64,000 bases of DNA, taken from the NCBI RefSeq assembly GCF_900055185.1, contig NZ_FIZX01000002.1:1616586-1680585 (forward strand). The letters are read 5' to 3'. Shown here in pieces: positions 27,226 through 36,438 of the stretch (position 1 is the stretch's first letter; every line of letters starts with the position of its first letter). The translations under genes and the position numbers were made by a program. Below the pieces are notes generated by a model. The model saw only the letters and a program-made list of their open reading frames with translations. It was not told the origin of the DNA and did not search any database. This DNA is from Grimontia celer. GTDB lineage: Bacteria; Pseudomonadota; Gammaproteobacteria; Enterobacterales; Vibrionaceae.

Positions 27226-27639
27226 ATGCTGTTTATTTCTCACAACGTTTCTATCCCCGATGACGAGATTGATATCTCGTATATCCGCGCGCAAGGCGCT
27301 GGCGGCCAGAACGTAAACAAAGTCTCCTCAGCGGTGCATCTTCGCTTTGATGTGCAGGCATCGTCGCTGTCAGAGTTCTATAAAGAACGATTACTGGCAC
27401 TGAAAGACAGTCGCCTGACCAAAGACGGTGTCATCGTGATCAAAGCCCAACAGTTCAGAACACAAGAGAAGAATCGTGAGGATGCACTGCTGCGCCTTCA
27501 GGAATTGATCAAAAGCGTCGCTCAAGTGCAAAAAGCGCGCCGTGCTACCAAGCCGACCAAGTCATCACAAAGAAAGCGCATGGACAGTAAAACCCAGCGC
27601 GGGAAGACCAAATCACTTCGCGGCAAAGTCCAGTTCTGA
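27226..27639 (+). CDS. arfB: Alternative ribosome-rescue factor ArfB (YaeJ)
   Basis: The 137-residue protein has the peptidyl-tRNA hydrolysis motif GAGGQNVNK with GGQ at residues 26-28. It has a lysine/arginine-rich C-terminal tail (RRATKPTKSSQRKRMDSK and after) that enters the mRNA channel of stalled ribosomes. It hydrolyses the ester bond of peptidyl-tRNA on non-stop complexes. The size and tail distinguish it from RF1/RF2. It appears monocistronic. Confidence 0.95.
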   Translation: MLFISHNVSIPDDEIDISYIRAQGAGGQNVNKVSSAVHLRFDVQASSLSEFYKERLLALKDSRLTKDGVIVIKAQQFRTQEKNREDALLRLQELIKSVAQVQKARRATKPTKSSQRKRMDSKTQRGKTKSLRGKVQF

Positions 27640-27764
27640 TCTTCTCTACTCCTCCTAACTCATTGGCCTAATGTCACATTACTCAGCCCATTCCTTACGT
27701 CGGGCTTGTTTGCAGTGACGTCTTGTTGTGCAATCAAAGTACAACAAAAAAGGAGGACCACCCA

Positions 27765-28199
27765 GTGGCCAATGTAGACTTTAAGGAATACCCGCTCTCA
27801 CAAACGCAGGCTATCGTCTGGAACGACATGGACGCGCTGCAACACATCAACAACACCGTATATTTCCGCTACTTCGAGGATGTTCGCGTCGTCATGCTCG
27901 AAGCGCTCAAAGTGTTCGATTTCGTCAAAAGCCACAACATTGGCCCTGTCGTCGCTTCAACACGGTGCGATTACCGCGCGCCACTGGTTTACCCAGACAC
28001 TATCACTACGATTTCCTGGGTCGAAAACATTCAGGAAAAACGCTACACCATGAAATATGAGATCCACAGCCATAACCAACAACGTTGCGTGGCAGAAGGA
28101 GAAGCGCTGATCGTGTATTGCGATTTCAACACAGGGAAAAGCTGTCCTATTCCTGCTGAAACGCTGGAAGGACTTCAAGCTTATGTGGGTGGTCAATGA
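27765..28199 (+). CDS. Acyl-CoA thioesterase, hotdog fold (4HBT type)
   Basis: The 144-residue protein has the 4-hydroxybenzoyl-CoA thioesterase-like pattern WNDMDALQHINNTVYFRYFEDVR, in which the Asp after the tryptophan segment is the usual catalytic residue. It hydrolyses acyl-CoA thioesters in the cytosol. The start is set as GTG at 27765 because AGGAGG lies eight bases upstream; a longer frame starting with TTG at 27723 would place that site inside the gene. The stop overlaps the ATG of the ABC ATPase gene (ATGA), so the three genes to 29592 form one unit. Confidence 0.9.
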   Translation: MANVDFKEYPLSQTQAIVWNDMDALQHINNTVYFRYFEDVRVVMLEALKVFDFVKSHNIGPVVASTRCDYRAPLVYPDTITTISWVENIQEKRYTMKYEIHSHNQQRCVAEGEALIVYCDFNTGKSCPIPAETLEGLQAYVGGQ

Positions 28200-28825
28200 C
28201 CGCAAACTCCCTCACGCTTTCTGCACTGCGCTCTGGCTTTGAAAGCCGGAGCGTATCTCCACTGGATATCTCCCTCTCAAATGGGCAACATCTGGTGATT
28301 CACGGCCCTTCAGGCTGTGGCAAAAGCAGCCTACTCAAAGTGATTTGTGGATTGTTGCCTGCTTCGGAAGGAAGTATTCAATGGGACTCAAAGAGCGTTA
28401 CTCTGGAATCACTGTCATGGTGGCGCACTCAGGTTAATTACCTGCCACAGGATCCGGTCATGGGTGGTGACACTATCGAAGCGGTGTTGATGCTGCCTTG
28501 GTCAATGCAGGCGACCACACTGAGCAAGCCAGATCCCGCTAAATGCCAAGAAGTATTGAGATCGCTCTCGCTCCAACATGCACTCAGCGCTGAAATTTCC
28601 TCACTCTCTGGCGGCGAAAAACAGCGCCTTGCCATTGCCCGTGCCCTGATATTGGAACGCCCAATCTGGCTGATGGATGAACCCACGTCAGCGCTAGATG
28701 GCAATAGTCGCGATATCGTGATGTCGCTTTTGAAGGCCAAAGACATTATTGCGGTCTCTGTCTCCCACGACCCAGTTTGGATCGCAGCAGCAGATGTCGA
28801 ATTTAATATGGGAGTCGCATCATGA
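28196..28825 (+). CDS. fetA: ABC transporter ATP-binding protein (FetA/YbbL-like)
   Basis: The 209-residue ATPase has Walker A HGPSGCGKSS, signature SSLSGGEKQRLAIARAL, Walker [14 protein letters not shown], and the switch His in SVSHDP. It pairs with the FetB-type permease that overlaps its stop by four bases; in E. coli FetAB is linked to iron export and oxidative stress resistance. Overlapping junctions on both sides suggest coupled translation with the thioesterase gene. The name rests mainly on the unmistakable FetB neighbour. Confidence 0.85.
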   Translation: MTANSLTLSALRSGFESRSVSPLDISLSNGQHLVIHGPSGCGKSSLLKVICGLLPASEGSIQWDSKSVTLESLSWWRTQVNYLPQDPVMGGDTIEAVLMLPWSMQATTLSKPDPAKCQEVLRSLSLQHALSAEISSLSGGEKQRLAIARALILERPIWLMDEPTSALDGNSRDIVMSLLKAKDIIAVSVSHDPVWIAAADVEFNMGVAS

Positions 28826-29592
28826 ATGGCGCGCTCGAAATCAGTCCCTGGGCATTAGCTGGCCTCTATTGTGTTTTCCTGATCCCACTTCTGCTTTTCC
28901 AGCGCTGGCAATTGGGGCTAAGTAAAAGCCTGATCACCTCAGTGGTGAGAATGACCCTACAACTCGCAGTAGTCGGTCTTTATCTCCAAACCCTGTTTAA
29001 CTTCGCCAGCTTCTGGCTTAACACGGCTTGGTTGCTGGTGATGATACTGGTGGCAAGCTGGACTATCTGCAAACAAGCCGACACGCCATGGCGCAAAATG
29101 TTGCCCGCCGTGCTGAGCGGACAATTAGTTTCCCTTGGAATTGTGCTGCCACTATTGATGGTCGGGGTGATTCAAACTTCTCCGTGGTGGCAGGCACAAT
29201 ATCTAATCCCTGTGGCGGGGATGTTGCTCGGCAATATGCTGTCTGCCAATGTGCTGGCGATTGAACGTCTGCATTCCAGCATGAAACAGCGCCACGCGGA
29301 ATATCAGTTTTATGTGGCTCTTGGCGCGAAAGAGCCGGGTAAGCCATTTCTGAAAGAAGCTTTTTCTGCCGCCCTGAGACCGCCATTGGCTGCCATGAGC
29401 ACTTTAGGTATTGTCAGCCTACCTGGAATGATGACAGGGCAAATTCTGGGTGGTACAGAGCCCTTGCTGGCGGTGAAATATCAACTGGTGATTATGGTAG
29501 CCATTTTCATCACAGTCACCTTGTCAGTCGCCACCACACTCAAACTGAGTAGCCTGCGACTGACTGATAGCTACGGCAGATTGAACAGCTAG
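28822..29592 (+). CDS. fetB: FetB-family (UPF0014) permease
   Basis: The 256-residue protein has about seven membrane helices and the UPF0014 signatures RMTLQLAVVGLYL, PVAGMLLGNMLSA and SLPGMMTGQILGG followed by AVKYQ. It forms the membrane part of the FetAB transporter. A terminator follows immediately. Iron efflux is known for the E. coli protein; in this organism it is inferred. Confidence 0.92.
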   Translation: MNGALEISPWALAGLYCVFLIPLLLFQRWQLGLSKSLITSVVRMTLQLAVVGLYLQTLFNFASFWLNTAWLLVMILVASWTICKQADTPWRKMLPAVLSGQLVSLGIVLPLLMVGVIQTSPWWQAQYLIPVAGMLLGNMLSANVLAIERLHSSMKQRHAEYQFYVALGAKEPGKPFLKEAFSAALRPPLAAMSTLGIVSLPGMMTGQILGGTEPLLAVKYQLVIMVAIFITVTLSVATTLKLSSLRLTDSYGRLNS

Positions 29593-29603
29593 TGCTAGAT
29601 AGC

Positions 29604-29635
29604 AAAAAGCCCGACCAGATGGTCGGGCTTTCGTT
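29604..29635. terminator. Bidirectional terminator between fetB and nptA
   Basis: AAAGCCCGACC and GGTCGGGCTTT arms around AGAT, with A/T-rich flanks, between converging genes. Confidence 0.9.
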
Positions 29636-29652
29636 ATTCGGTTGGCTGTCGA

Positions 29653-30801
29653 TTAAGACACTGACAGTACCAAACCTGGCAGTACAACAAACACAGCGGT
29701 CAGGTAGGCCACTACAGCCAGTTTTGTCTTCGCAGCGTAGTCGGCCAGAAGTTCTGCTGCTTTCAGCGGCAGTTCACGCAGGAACGGAATACCGAAGATA
29801 ACCAGAATACCCAGAACATTGAATGCCAAGTGAACCAGTGCAATCTGAAGAGCAAATACTGCGTTACCACCTGTTACTGCGGTTGCAGCTAACAGTGCCG
29901 TGATACAAGTACCGATGTTCGCACCCAGAGTGAATGGGTAAACCTGACGCACGCTCAGTACGTTAGTGCCTACCAGCGGAACAACAAGGCTTGTCGTTGT
30001 TGAAGAAGACTGAACCAGAATAGTCACCAGCGTACCCGATGCAATGCTGTGAATCGGACCACGGCCGATTGCACCGTTCAGTACTTCGCGCGCTTTACCT
30101 ACCATCAGTTTCTTCATCAGTTTGCCCATCACAGTGATAGAGACAACAACCAGGAGAATACCGAACAGAACCAGCGCTACACCACCGAACGACCCAGGGA
30201 AGATTTCGAATACTGATTTAGCACCACTCACAACCGGCTTAGTCAAAGGCTTGATGAAGTTCAGGCCTTTCAGGCTGAGGTTGTCAGCTTGCATCAGTGG
30301 GGATACGAGCCAAGCGGAGATTTTCGCCAGGAAGCCGGTCATCATTTCCAGCGGAAGGAAAATGGCAACCGCAAATAGGTTGAAGAAGTCGTGTACGGTG
30401 GCACAAGCAAATGCGCGACGAAACTCTTCTTTACAGCGTGCGTGACCCAAACTCACCAAGGTGTTTGTTACCGTAGTGCCGATGTTTGCGCCCATCACCA
30501 TTGGGATTGCCATTGCAACTGGCAGACCACCAGCAACAAGACCAACGATAATCGCAGTGACTGTGCTTGAAGATTGAATCAACGCGGTACCGACGATACC
30601 AATCATCAAACCTGCAACAGGGTTAGAGGCAAATTCGAAAAGCTCTTTTGCCTGCTCACCTACAGCCCATTTGAAACCACTGCCGATCATGGATACGGAA
30701 ACCAGCAGAAGATACAACATACCAATGAGTGTTGCCCATTGCATTGCACGTTTTGGATTCGCGGACTGAGGTCCTTGTAGCGCATCAGACTGGATGCTCA
30801 T
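29653..30801 (-). CDS. nptA: Sodium-phosphate cotransporter, NptA type
   Basis: The 382-residue membrane protein is of the Na/Pi cotransporter (SLC34-like) family with two inverted repeats, each with the hallmark QSSS motif: GTALIQSSSTVTA (about residues 71-83) and VTILVQSSSTTTS. The partner motifs MGANIGTTVTNT and LGANIGTCITAL follow them. It imports inorganic phosphate with sodium at the inner membrane, as shown for V. cholerae NptA. No C-terminal PhoU domain is present. It stands alone; a clear Pho box was not found upstream. Confidence 0.93.
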   Translation of the reverse strand: MSIQSDALQGPQSANPKRAMQWATLIGMLYLLLVSVSMIGSGFKWAVGEQAKELFEFASNPVAGLMIGIVGTALIQSSSTVTAIIVGLVAGGLPVAMAIPMVMGANIGTTVTNTLVSLGHARCKEEFRRAFACATVHDFFNLFAVAIFLPLEMMTGFLAKISAWLVSPLMQADNLSLKGLNFIKPLTKPVVSGAKSVFEIFPGSFGGVALVLFGILLVVVSITVMGKLMKKLMVGKAREVLNGAIGRGPIHSIASGTLVTILVQSSSTTTSLVVPLVGTNVLSVRQVYPFTLGANIGTCITALLAATAVTGGNAVFALQIALVHLAFNVLGILVIFGIPFLRELPLKAAELLADYAAKTKLAVVAYLTAVFVVLPGLVLSVS

Positions 30802-31350
30802 AACTCACTTCCTGATAGTAATGTTTTCAGTTCGAAGTGGATGCTATGAATTAAATATTACAGAAATATGAATCCAAGATTGCGACGGCACTTTTTTTAC
30901 TCTTTTTGCGCTCAAAATATGACCAAACAGAAATTTCCCAAATGGCTAGCAGAAAAATCCTTCATGACAAGCCATAAAGATGTTTCGAGCTGTTACTATT
31001 TCTCTTCACAATATGACCGCAAAACAACACCTATAAAGTCAGGCTTGCCGCCTTAAATTTCATACAATGGGAATTTATTTTACGAAGATCTTGATAGGCA
31101 GAATTTCTCACCATGCCATTTTTAACCACCTTGAGTTTCCAGATGTGGCGCCTTCCTCTGTGATAAGGGCGTCACTGAGCTTAGAAACGTAGCGACTGCA
31201 TCTCCAGCGGCTCTGGCTAGGCATGTCTAATCGCGTTGTTTCTGTTTGTAGGGAGTGTGGCCATCTCACACAATATAACGCCCCAATTTATGTTGGGATC
31301 TGAGCCAGCTTAACAAGGTCGTAGCTGGCTCCTTGAGATGACTAAAGTGC
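30802..31350. other. Intergenic region between nptA and the large lipoprotein gene
   Basis: About 550 bases with no supported gene. Near its right end the arms GAGCCAGCT (31302-31310) and AGCTGGCTC (31323-31331) form a hairpin placed to end the lipoprotein transcript, although no good T-run follows. A second small hairpin (CCCCAA/TTGGG) lies at 31281-31297. Confidence 0.5.
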
Positions 31351-33060
31351 TTACTCACCTGGGTAGATGATAAACGTGATGCAGCTGTTATCTACGTAGG
31401 TCCAGCTATAGTCATTTTGAGCGCAGAAGGTAACGGGTTGTACCTGGCCTGAAGAAAGGTCGTGTGTATAAGTCTCACTAAATTGATAAGTCGATTCAGC
31501 AACCATACTAGCGGCAGCCACAAAAACGCTTCGGTTGAATGGATTGTCCGATTTAAAGATAGTGGAGGACGCATCAAAGCTGACTTGTTTTGCGTCGGCA
31601 ACATGTAAGTTCACTCTCTTGTTTGTCTCTCCATTATATTCTTCACCATTCACTCTCACTATAGCTGTAGGAGCGTCTGTTCTGTCTCCTCTTGCGTAGA
31701 TGTATTGCGACACGTTGTAGCCTATAGCTGTGTTCCCAAAATACTCATCTTGATACGCACCATTAATTGCTCTTACCTCAAGCTTAAAATTCCTTGTGCT
31801 GTCAGGAAGGTCAAAGTCCAAATGCTTTTCGCTGGTGAGAAGATTCAGTACGCGGTGCTCCGCATAAGTGCTATCCGTTAGAGACCACTCATAAGTGATA
31901 GGATCTGGTGCTGTATAATCCGCTTCATTCGTAATCTGAACACTTCGAGTAATAGTTGTAGATACAGTCTCTTCCGATTGGCTCGTGAGATTTTCAAGTC
32001 TAGGGCTCGAAATCACATCATCATCCGTCAAAGACGAAGCGACCTGCCAAGTGTCAGACTCGCAGTCATTTGAGTCATAGCACCACATAAAGTGCAAGTC
32101 ACCATACTGCGGATACTTAAAGCGCAGTACTGACATTCCTTCTTCGAGACCTGCATAAATCAGGAAGCTATCCAACGGGCTTTTTAGCAAATCCCAATAC
32201 CCGTTTTCGCCGTAGGCAGCGGCATCAAGCTCAACGCACTGGTCGGGATCAACGGTTACCACTGCTGCAGGATTCGCCGGCGCTATCAATATACTATTGC
32301 CATCATGACATGTTGGCAGCGTTGCCGTTCCATTCACTTCGATGTTCAAATACCGCTTTATAACTTCTCCACTGCCCTCAAGTCGGACAGCTACTTTTTG
32401 AGTTTCTGCCTCATCTGTATCCATCAAATAATCGTAATGATTCAAGGGGCGATAGGTGAGCGTGTTTCTTGTCTGATTGACGATTAGCTGTCCGCGGTTT
32501 GGCTGCTCAACCTCAACAAACTTTAGGTCCAGATCGCTAAACACATCCACACCAACTGTTTTGTCGGTATCTTTGTCCGTTGTCAGCGTAATCACGTCTG
32601 AACTGTGGTTGGTAATGGCTACATTGATGCACTTTTCAAAACCTTCCAAGGTCTCACTATCGTAGCCCGACTTATCAGCACAGCCCGTTAGTAAAAATTC
32701 ACCTGGGTTGTTTTGCATGAATATATAGGAATCGCCTTGGGACTCGGACAACACCGCCATGCTGCCAGTGCTGACCTCTTTCAAGGTCCACTCGTGCTCG
32801 GGGAGCCCCTCTCCTTCAACTGTTGCAGTAAACGTTGAAGACTCACCGGCAAAAAGATGGAGAGCTCCCTTGTTGTCCATTGGCAGGGGAATAAAAGTTC
32901 GTTGATCGTACGCCAAAGAGTATGATTCAAGCGTACCGCTGCTGGGTGTTGATTCTTCAGGAGAAGTCGACCCGCCATTACTCGTACTAGCTGAATCACC
33001 ACTTCCTCCACCACAGCCCAATAGAGCCAACGCTATTGGTAGACAAATCATTGTGCGCAT
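31351..33060 (-). CDS. Large hypothetical outer-surface lipoprotein
   Basis: The 569-residue protein has a lipoprotein signal with the lipobox ALLGC, followed by a Gly/Ser/Thr-rich linker (GGGSGDSASTSNGGS). The rest is rich in beta-strand-like alternation, with several Cys pairs and stretches such as VEQPNRGQLIVNQTRNTLTY, which recalls Ig-like/Ca-dependent repeat modules. I do not recognise a family. It has no operon partner. A cell-surface or outer-membrane location is expected from the lipobox (Gly at +2); the function is unknown. Confidence 0.75.
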   Translation of the reverse strand: MRTMICLPIALALLGCGGGSGDSASTSNGGSTSPEESTPSSGTLESYSLAYDQRTFIPLPMDNKGALHLFAGESSTFTATVEGEGLPEHEWTLKEVSTGSMAVLSESQGDSYIFMQNNPGEFLLTGCADKSGYDSETLEGFEKCINVAITNHSSDVITLTTDKDTDKTVGVDVFSDLDLKFVEVEQPNRGQLIVNQTRNTLTYRPLNHYDYLMDTDEAETQKVAVRLEGSGEVIKRYLNIEVNGTATLPTCHDGNSILIAPANPAAVVTVDPDQCVELDAAAYGENGYWDLLKSPLDSFLIYAGLEEGMSVLRFKYPQYGDLHFMWCYDSNDCESDTWQVASSLTDDDVISSPRLENLTSQSEETVSTTITRSVQITNEADYTAPDPITYEWSLTDSTYAEHRVLNLLTSEKHLDFDLPDSTRNFKLEVRAINGAYQDEYFGNTAIGYNVSQYIYARGDRTDAPTAIVRVNGEEYNGETNKRVNLHVADAKQVSFDASSTIFKSDNPFNRSVFVAAASMVAESTYQFSETYTHDLSSGQVQPVTFCAQNDYSWTYVDNSCITFIIYPGE

Positions 33061-33227
33061 AGATATTCCCTGTCCGTTTCTTCACATTCCTCTATGCACA
33101 CACTATGAAGTTGCATTCACGAGCTCAATAACGGCAATCGATTACATAATCAATAATTTACTTGTAATTCTAACTTATGGAGAGTCTTCAAATTTTGTTG
33201 CAAATAAAAATAGTTTTCATTTGAGAG

Positions 33228-33776
33228 CTATTTGGTTTTAAAGATTATACTCTCCAAAATCATTGTTATATTTGAGGATATTGGACTGACTGAGCCTGGA
33301 AATGTAGCAACCACTTCACCCTTTGCATTGATCAGGTACTTGTAGAAATTCCATCTCGGTTCGACCCCTGCCTGCTTACTGATTTCTGCAAACACTGGGT
33401 TAGCATCACTCCCTTTTACAGGACTTCTCGCCATCATCGGAAACGTCACGCCATAATCGAGGTAGCAGACTTTAGCTGAACGCTCCTCGTTACCTCTGTC
33501 TTGGTTAAAGTCATTGGACGGAAAACCTATCACACTGAAGCCTTCATCTTTGTACTTTTGGTACAGTGCTTCTAATTGCTCAAACTGTGGCGTATATCCG
33601 CATTGACTAGCCGTATTCACCACCAGCAAGGTTTTGCCTTTGAAGGTCTCGCAAAGGTCGACTGTCTCATTAGAGTTAAGCTTTCGCTGCGAGCCATTGA
33701 GAATATCGGGGCAACTTTGTGCTGATGCTGGGGCGCTGAGAGCCAGCGTGATAACGGCGGGGATGAGCATTTTCAT
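33228..33776 (-). CDS. Periplasmic glutathione peroxidase family protein
   Basis: The 182-residue protein has a signal peptide (ITLALSAPASA) and the GPx fold: NTASQCGYTPQF with peroxidatic Cys, FPSNDFNQDRGNE, and RWNFYKYLI with the conserved Trp-Asn. The usual Gln of the tetrad position reads Asp in SNDF. It has Cys, not selenocysteine, and probably uses thioredoxin-like donors to reduce hydroperoxides in the periplasm. The start at 33776 has GAGG upstream. Monocistronic, divergent from a secreted cupin gene. Confidence 0.9.
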   Translation of the reverse strand: MKMLIPAVITLALSAPASAQSCPDILNGSQRKLNSNETVDLCETFKGKTLLVVNTASQCGYTPQFEQLEALYQKYKDEGFSVIGFPSNDFNQDRGNEERSAKVCYLDYGVTFPMMARSPVKGSDANPVFAEISKQAGVEPRWNFYKYLINAKGEVVATFPGSVSPISSNITMILESIIFKTK

Positions 33777-33987
33777 AGGCAAACCTCTTTGAGTAGTTGT
33801 CGACATTGAGCATTACCTAAACCAGAGAAAAAAGATCAGATCATCGTGCCAGAACACAAAAATGCTTCCTTCCCTTGTTCCTTTCTCATTCTCATCGGAG
33901 CCTTCTCAAAGAACCGTCGTATTGATTTGGCTACTAACCGACTCAGAGATAACGTCGGCCAATACTCACAACGATAAGGACGTTCCC

Positions 33988-34332
33988 ATGAAAATTTTGC
34001 TTGTTACCGCACTATTGCTGACCACCTTCTCTGGTTTTGCCGCAGAGAAAGGAAAGACAGAGCATCTATTAGAAAACGATGCAGTGATGGCCGTGCGCCA
34101 TACCTATCCGCCAGGTTCAGAATCTGGCATGCATGGACATGATTACCCTTACCGGGTCGTTTATGTTTTAGAAGGCGGCACTGCAGAACTTGTACCTGAT
34201 GATTCGAGCAAACCAACCCGCACCATCGAATTTATGGAAGGAATGACCCTCTATGTACCTGCTGCCACTCACAATGTGAGGAATGTGGGAACAACTCCAA
34301 TTAGGCTGCTCGAAGTTGAACTGAAACGCTAA
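33988..34332 (+). CDS. Secreted small cupin protein
   Basis: The 114-residue protein has a signal peptide (LLVTALLLTTFSGFAA) and a single cupin barrel with the metal-type motif SGMHGHDYPYRVVYVLEGG (His-x-His and downstream Glu missing one typical ligand) and YVPAATHNVRNVG with the late His. The function is unknown. The ATG at 33988 follows AAGGA by seven bases; the frame extends upstream but lacks a ribosome site. It diverges from the glutathione peroxidase gene. Confidence 0.85.
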   Translation: MKILLVTALLLTTFSGFAAEKGKTEHLLENDAVMAVRHTYPPGSESGMHGHDYPYRVVYVLEGGTAELVPDDSSKPTRTIEFMEGMTLYVPAATHNVRNVGTTPIRLLEVELKR

Positions 34333-34668
34333 GCCTATATTCTTCCTAAAAAATCAGCGCCCGGAGTCAAGTTTTACAGGCGCTGATAAGTCTCATATTT
34401 AATAATCACTTTTCCAATAAACGGCTTATCTCCCTGTATTCGCATCTACCAACTTGCCAGGTAACCCTATGTTTTATCTGGATACTTCGCCCAACATTCT
34501 CACTATTGAATCAGAAAGCAAATAAATGAGTCACCCGTAAATTATATCGATTCATTTCGTATCAACATCCCTATCAGCTTGCCAACCCCACAAAGTTAAT
34601 AAAATGATAAATATCGTATCGTTTTAGTTAACAACAGGACGAAGTCATTCCCTCTGGGGTGACAACAA
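34333..34668. promoter_or_regulatory. Promoter region of the TRAP operon with two candidate operators
   Basis: About 335 bases, no gene. A hairpin (ATCAGCGCC/GGCGCTGAT, 34353-34385) near the left end may end the cupin transcript. Two 17-base sites, CGATTCATTTCGTATCA (34548-34564) and TGATAAATATCGTATCG (34605-34621), match the perfect palindrome before the lipase gene at 13 and 12 positions. They are candidate sites for the IclR regulator encoded at the end of this operon (inference). Confidence 0.5.
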
Positions 34669-35760
34669 ATGAGGACCAAGGCAATGAGAAGTAATTGGTT
34701 AAAGGGAAGAAAAACATGGGCAGCCGTGCTTGTGGGCGCTGCAATGACATCCGTTCTTGCAGCACCAGCATGGGCGCAGGAAAAGATTCGCTGGAAAGTT
34801 CAGGCAGTATTTGGCACTCACTTACCCGCACTGGGGGACCCCATTACTCAGGTCGCGGAACAGGTGGATAAAGCCACTGATGGCAATATCAAATTCAAAA
34901 TCTATGAACCTGGCAAACTGGTCCCGCCTTTCGGTATTACTGAAGCTATCAAAAACAAGCAGATCGATGCCGGCTACACCTGGTTAGGTTACGACCAAGG
35001 CAAAATCCCTGCAGCCGCTTTGTTTGCAGCGGTTCCTTTTGGCATGGAACCATGGGAATACGCGACCTGGTGGTACGAGGGCGAAGGCAAGCAGTTAGCC
35101 GAAGAACTCTACGGTAAACATGGTGTTCATCCTGTGCTGTGTAGCGTGATCGGTCCGGAAACGGCAGGCTGGTTTACCAAAGAGATGAACTCACTCGACG
35201 ATTTCAAAGGGCTCAAAATCCGCTTCGCAGGTATTGGCGGTAAAGTGCTGCAAAAAGCGGGCGCTTCTGTCACCGTTCTCCCGGGCGGCGAGATATTCCC
35301 GGCTCTGGAAAAAGGCGCGATTGATGCGTCTGAGTTCTCCATGCCTGCTATCGATAGCTTGATGGGCTTCGACAAAATCGCCAAGAACAATTATTTCCCT
35401 GGTTGGCACCAGACCTTCACGGCCTCCCACCTCGTGATTAACAAAGATGTCTGGAATGCACTGGAGGAATCCACTAAAGCCACCATCGACATGGCATGTA
35501 CAGCCGGTACGTTCCGTGCCCTCACCCGCGGTGAGTCGCTGCAAGGTGAAGTGCTCGCAGGCTTTGAAGAAAAAGGCGTTACAGCCCGCACCCTCAACCC
35601 AGAACTGCTGCAGTCACTGCATTCGCTTTCCACCGAAGTGATGCAGGAAATTGCAGATTCAGATCCTGACTTCAAACGCATCTACGCGTCCCAACAGAAG
35701 TTCCTCGGCAACTACAAACTCTGGAAACAGATGGCTTACCTGCCAAGGGATTTCGAGTAA
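34669..35760 (+). CDS. TRAP transporter substrate-binding protein (DctP family)
   Basis: The 363-residue protein has a signal peptide (VLVGAAMTSVLAAPAWA) and the DctP/TakP-like pattern KVQAVFGTHLP, then the ligand-Arg region FKGLKIRFAGIGG. It binds an organic acid in the periplasm for the two-part permease encoded next. TakP-like members take 2-oxoacids or similar carboxylates, but the ligand here is not readable. A second in-frame ATG at 34684 also has a plausible ribosome site (GAGG), so the precursor may be five residues shorter. Confidence 0.92.
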   Translation: MRTKAMRSNWLKGRKTWAAVLVGAAMTSVLAAPAWAQEKIRWKVQAVFGTHLPALGDPITQVAEQVDKATDGNIKFKIYEPGKLVPPFGITEAIKNKQIDAGYTWLGYDQGKIPAAALFAAVPFGMEPWEYATWWYEGEGKQLAEELYGKHGVHPVLCSVIGPETAGWFTKEMNSLDDFKGLKIRFAGIGGKVLQKAGASVTVLPGGEIFPALEKGAIDASEFSMPAIDSLMGFDKIAKNNYFPGWHQTFTASHLVINKDVWNALEESTKATIDMACTAGTFRALTRGESLQGEVLAGFEEKGVTARTLNPELLQSLHSLSTEVMQEIADSDPDFKRIYASQQKFLGNYKLWKQMAYLPRDFE

Positions 35761-35833
35761 TTCGTCAACTGGGATGACATAACTGCTCCCCCGCCTCGTG
35801 CACTGGGGAGCCCTTTTTGGGCAAGGATGCGCT

Positions 35834-36433
35834 ATGCATAACAATAATCACAACTCTGCCTCACAAGACACCGAAGCACTGCCAGAAACCCGACTCTCGC
35901 GCGCGCTCGATGGCTTCTTACTTAGCCTGGGTAACGCATTTTCTTGGGTTTGGGTGGTGCTTATGTTGGTCATTATCACCAATGTGGCGATGCGCTACCT
36001 ACTGGGTGAAGGCCGCATCGAGTTTGAAGAACTGCAGTGGCACCTTTACGCACTTGGCTGGTTGGTCGGCCTCTCTTATTGCATGGTCACGGATAGCCAC
36101 GTCCGGGTTGATTTGCTGCGCGAGCGCTTTTCACTCAGAACCCAGGCCAAAATCGAGCTGCTTGGTCTCATCATTCTGCTGATGCCATTTCTGGTGCTGG
36201 TGTTTTGGTATGCGATTCCCTTCTTTCTTTACTCATGGGAACTCGGCGAGGTTTCTGCAGCGCCGGGTGGCTTGCCTTATCGATGGGCGATGAAAGCGGT
36301 CTTGCTCCTTGCTTTCGGGTTACTAGCATTTGCCACCCTTTCGAGACTCAGCCGCATTTGCGCTTTGCTGTTTTCCAATAAATCTACCGCACACCAACTT
36401 GCTGCCCGTGCAGGCACTGAACGAGAGGAGTAA
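35834..36433 (+). CDS. TRAP transporter small permease (DctQ)
   Basis: The 199-residue protein has four predicted helices. It carries the DctQ motifs NVAMRYLLGEGRIEFEELQWHLYALGWLVG and, after the charged loop, VRVDLLRERFS. It forms the small membrane subunit of the TRAP carrier. The start at 35834 follows AAGGA; a longer frame opening with GTG at 35798 has no site. It ends five bases before the DctM gene. Confidence 0.9.
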   Translation: MHNNNHNSASQDTEALPETRLSRALDGFLLSLGNAFSWVWVVLMLVIITNVAMRYLLGEGRIEFEELQWHLYALGWLVGLSYCMVTDSHVRVDLLRERFSLRTQAKIELLGLIILLMPFLVLVFWYAIPFFLYSWELGEVSAAPGGLPYRWAMKAVLLLAFGLLAFATLSRLSRICALLFSNKSTAHQLAARAGTEREE

Positions 36434-36438
36434 TCGCC

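Noticed and set aside
30802-31030. Pho box upstream of nptA, based on two GGTCATAT copies on the minus strand
   Set aside because: Spacing and match to the CTGTCAT repeats are too poor to support it.
30868-31056. 62-codon frame upstream of nptA
   Set aside because: No ribosome site, low-complexity translation; more likely promoter region.
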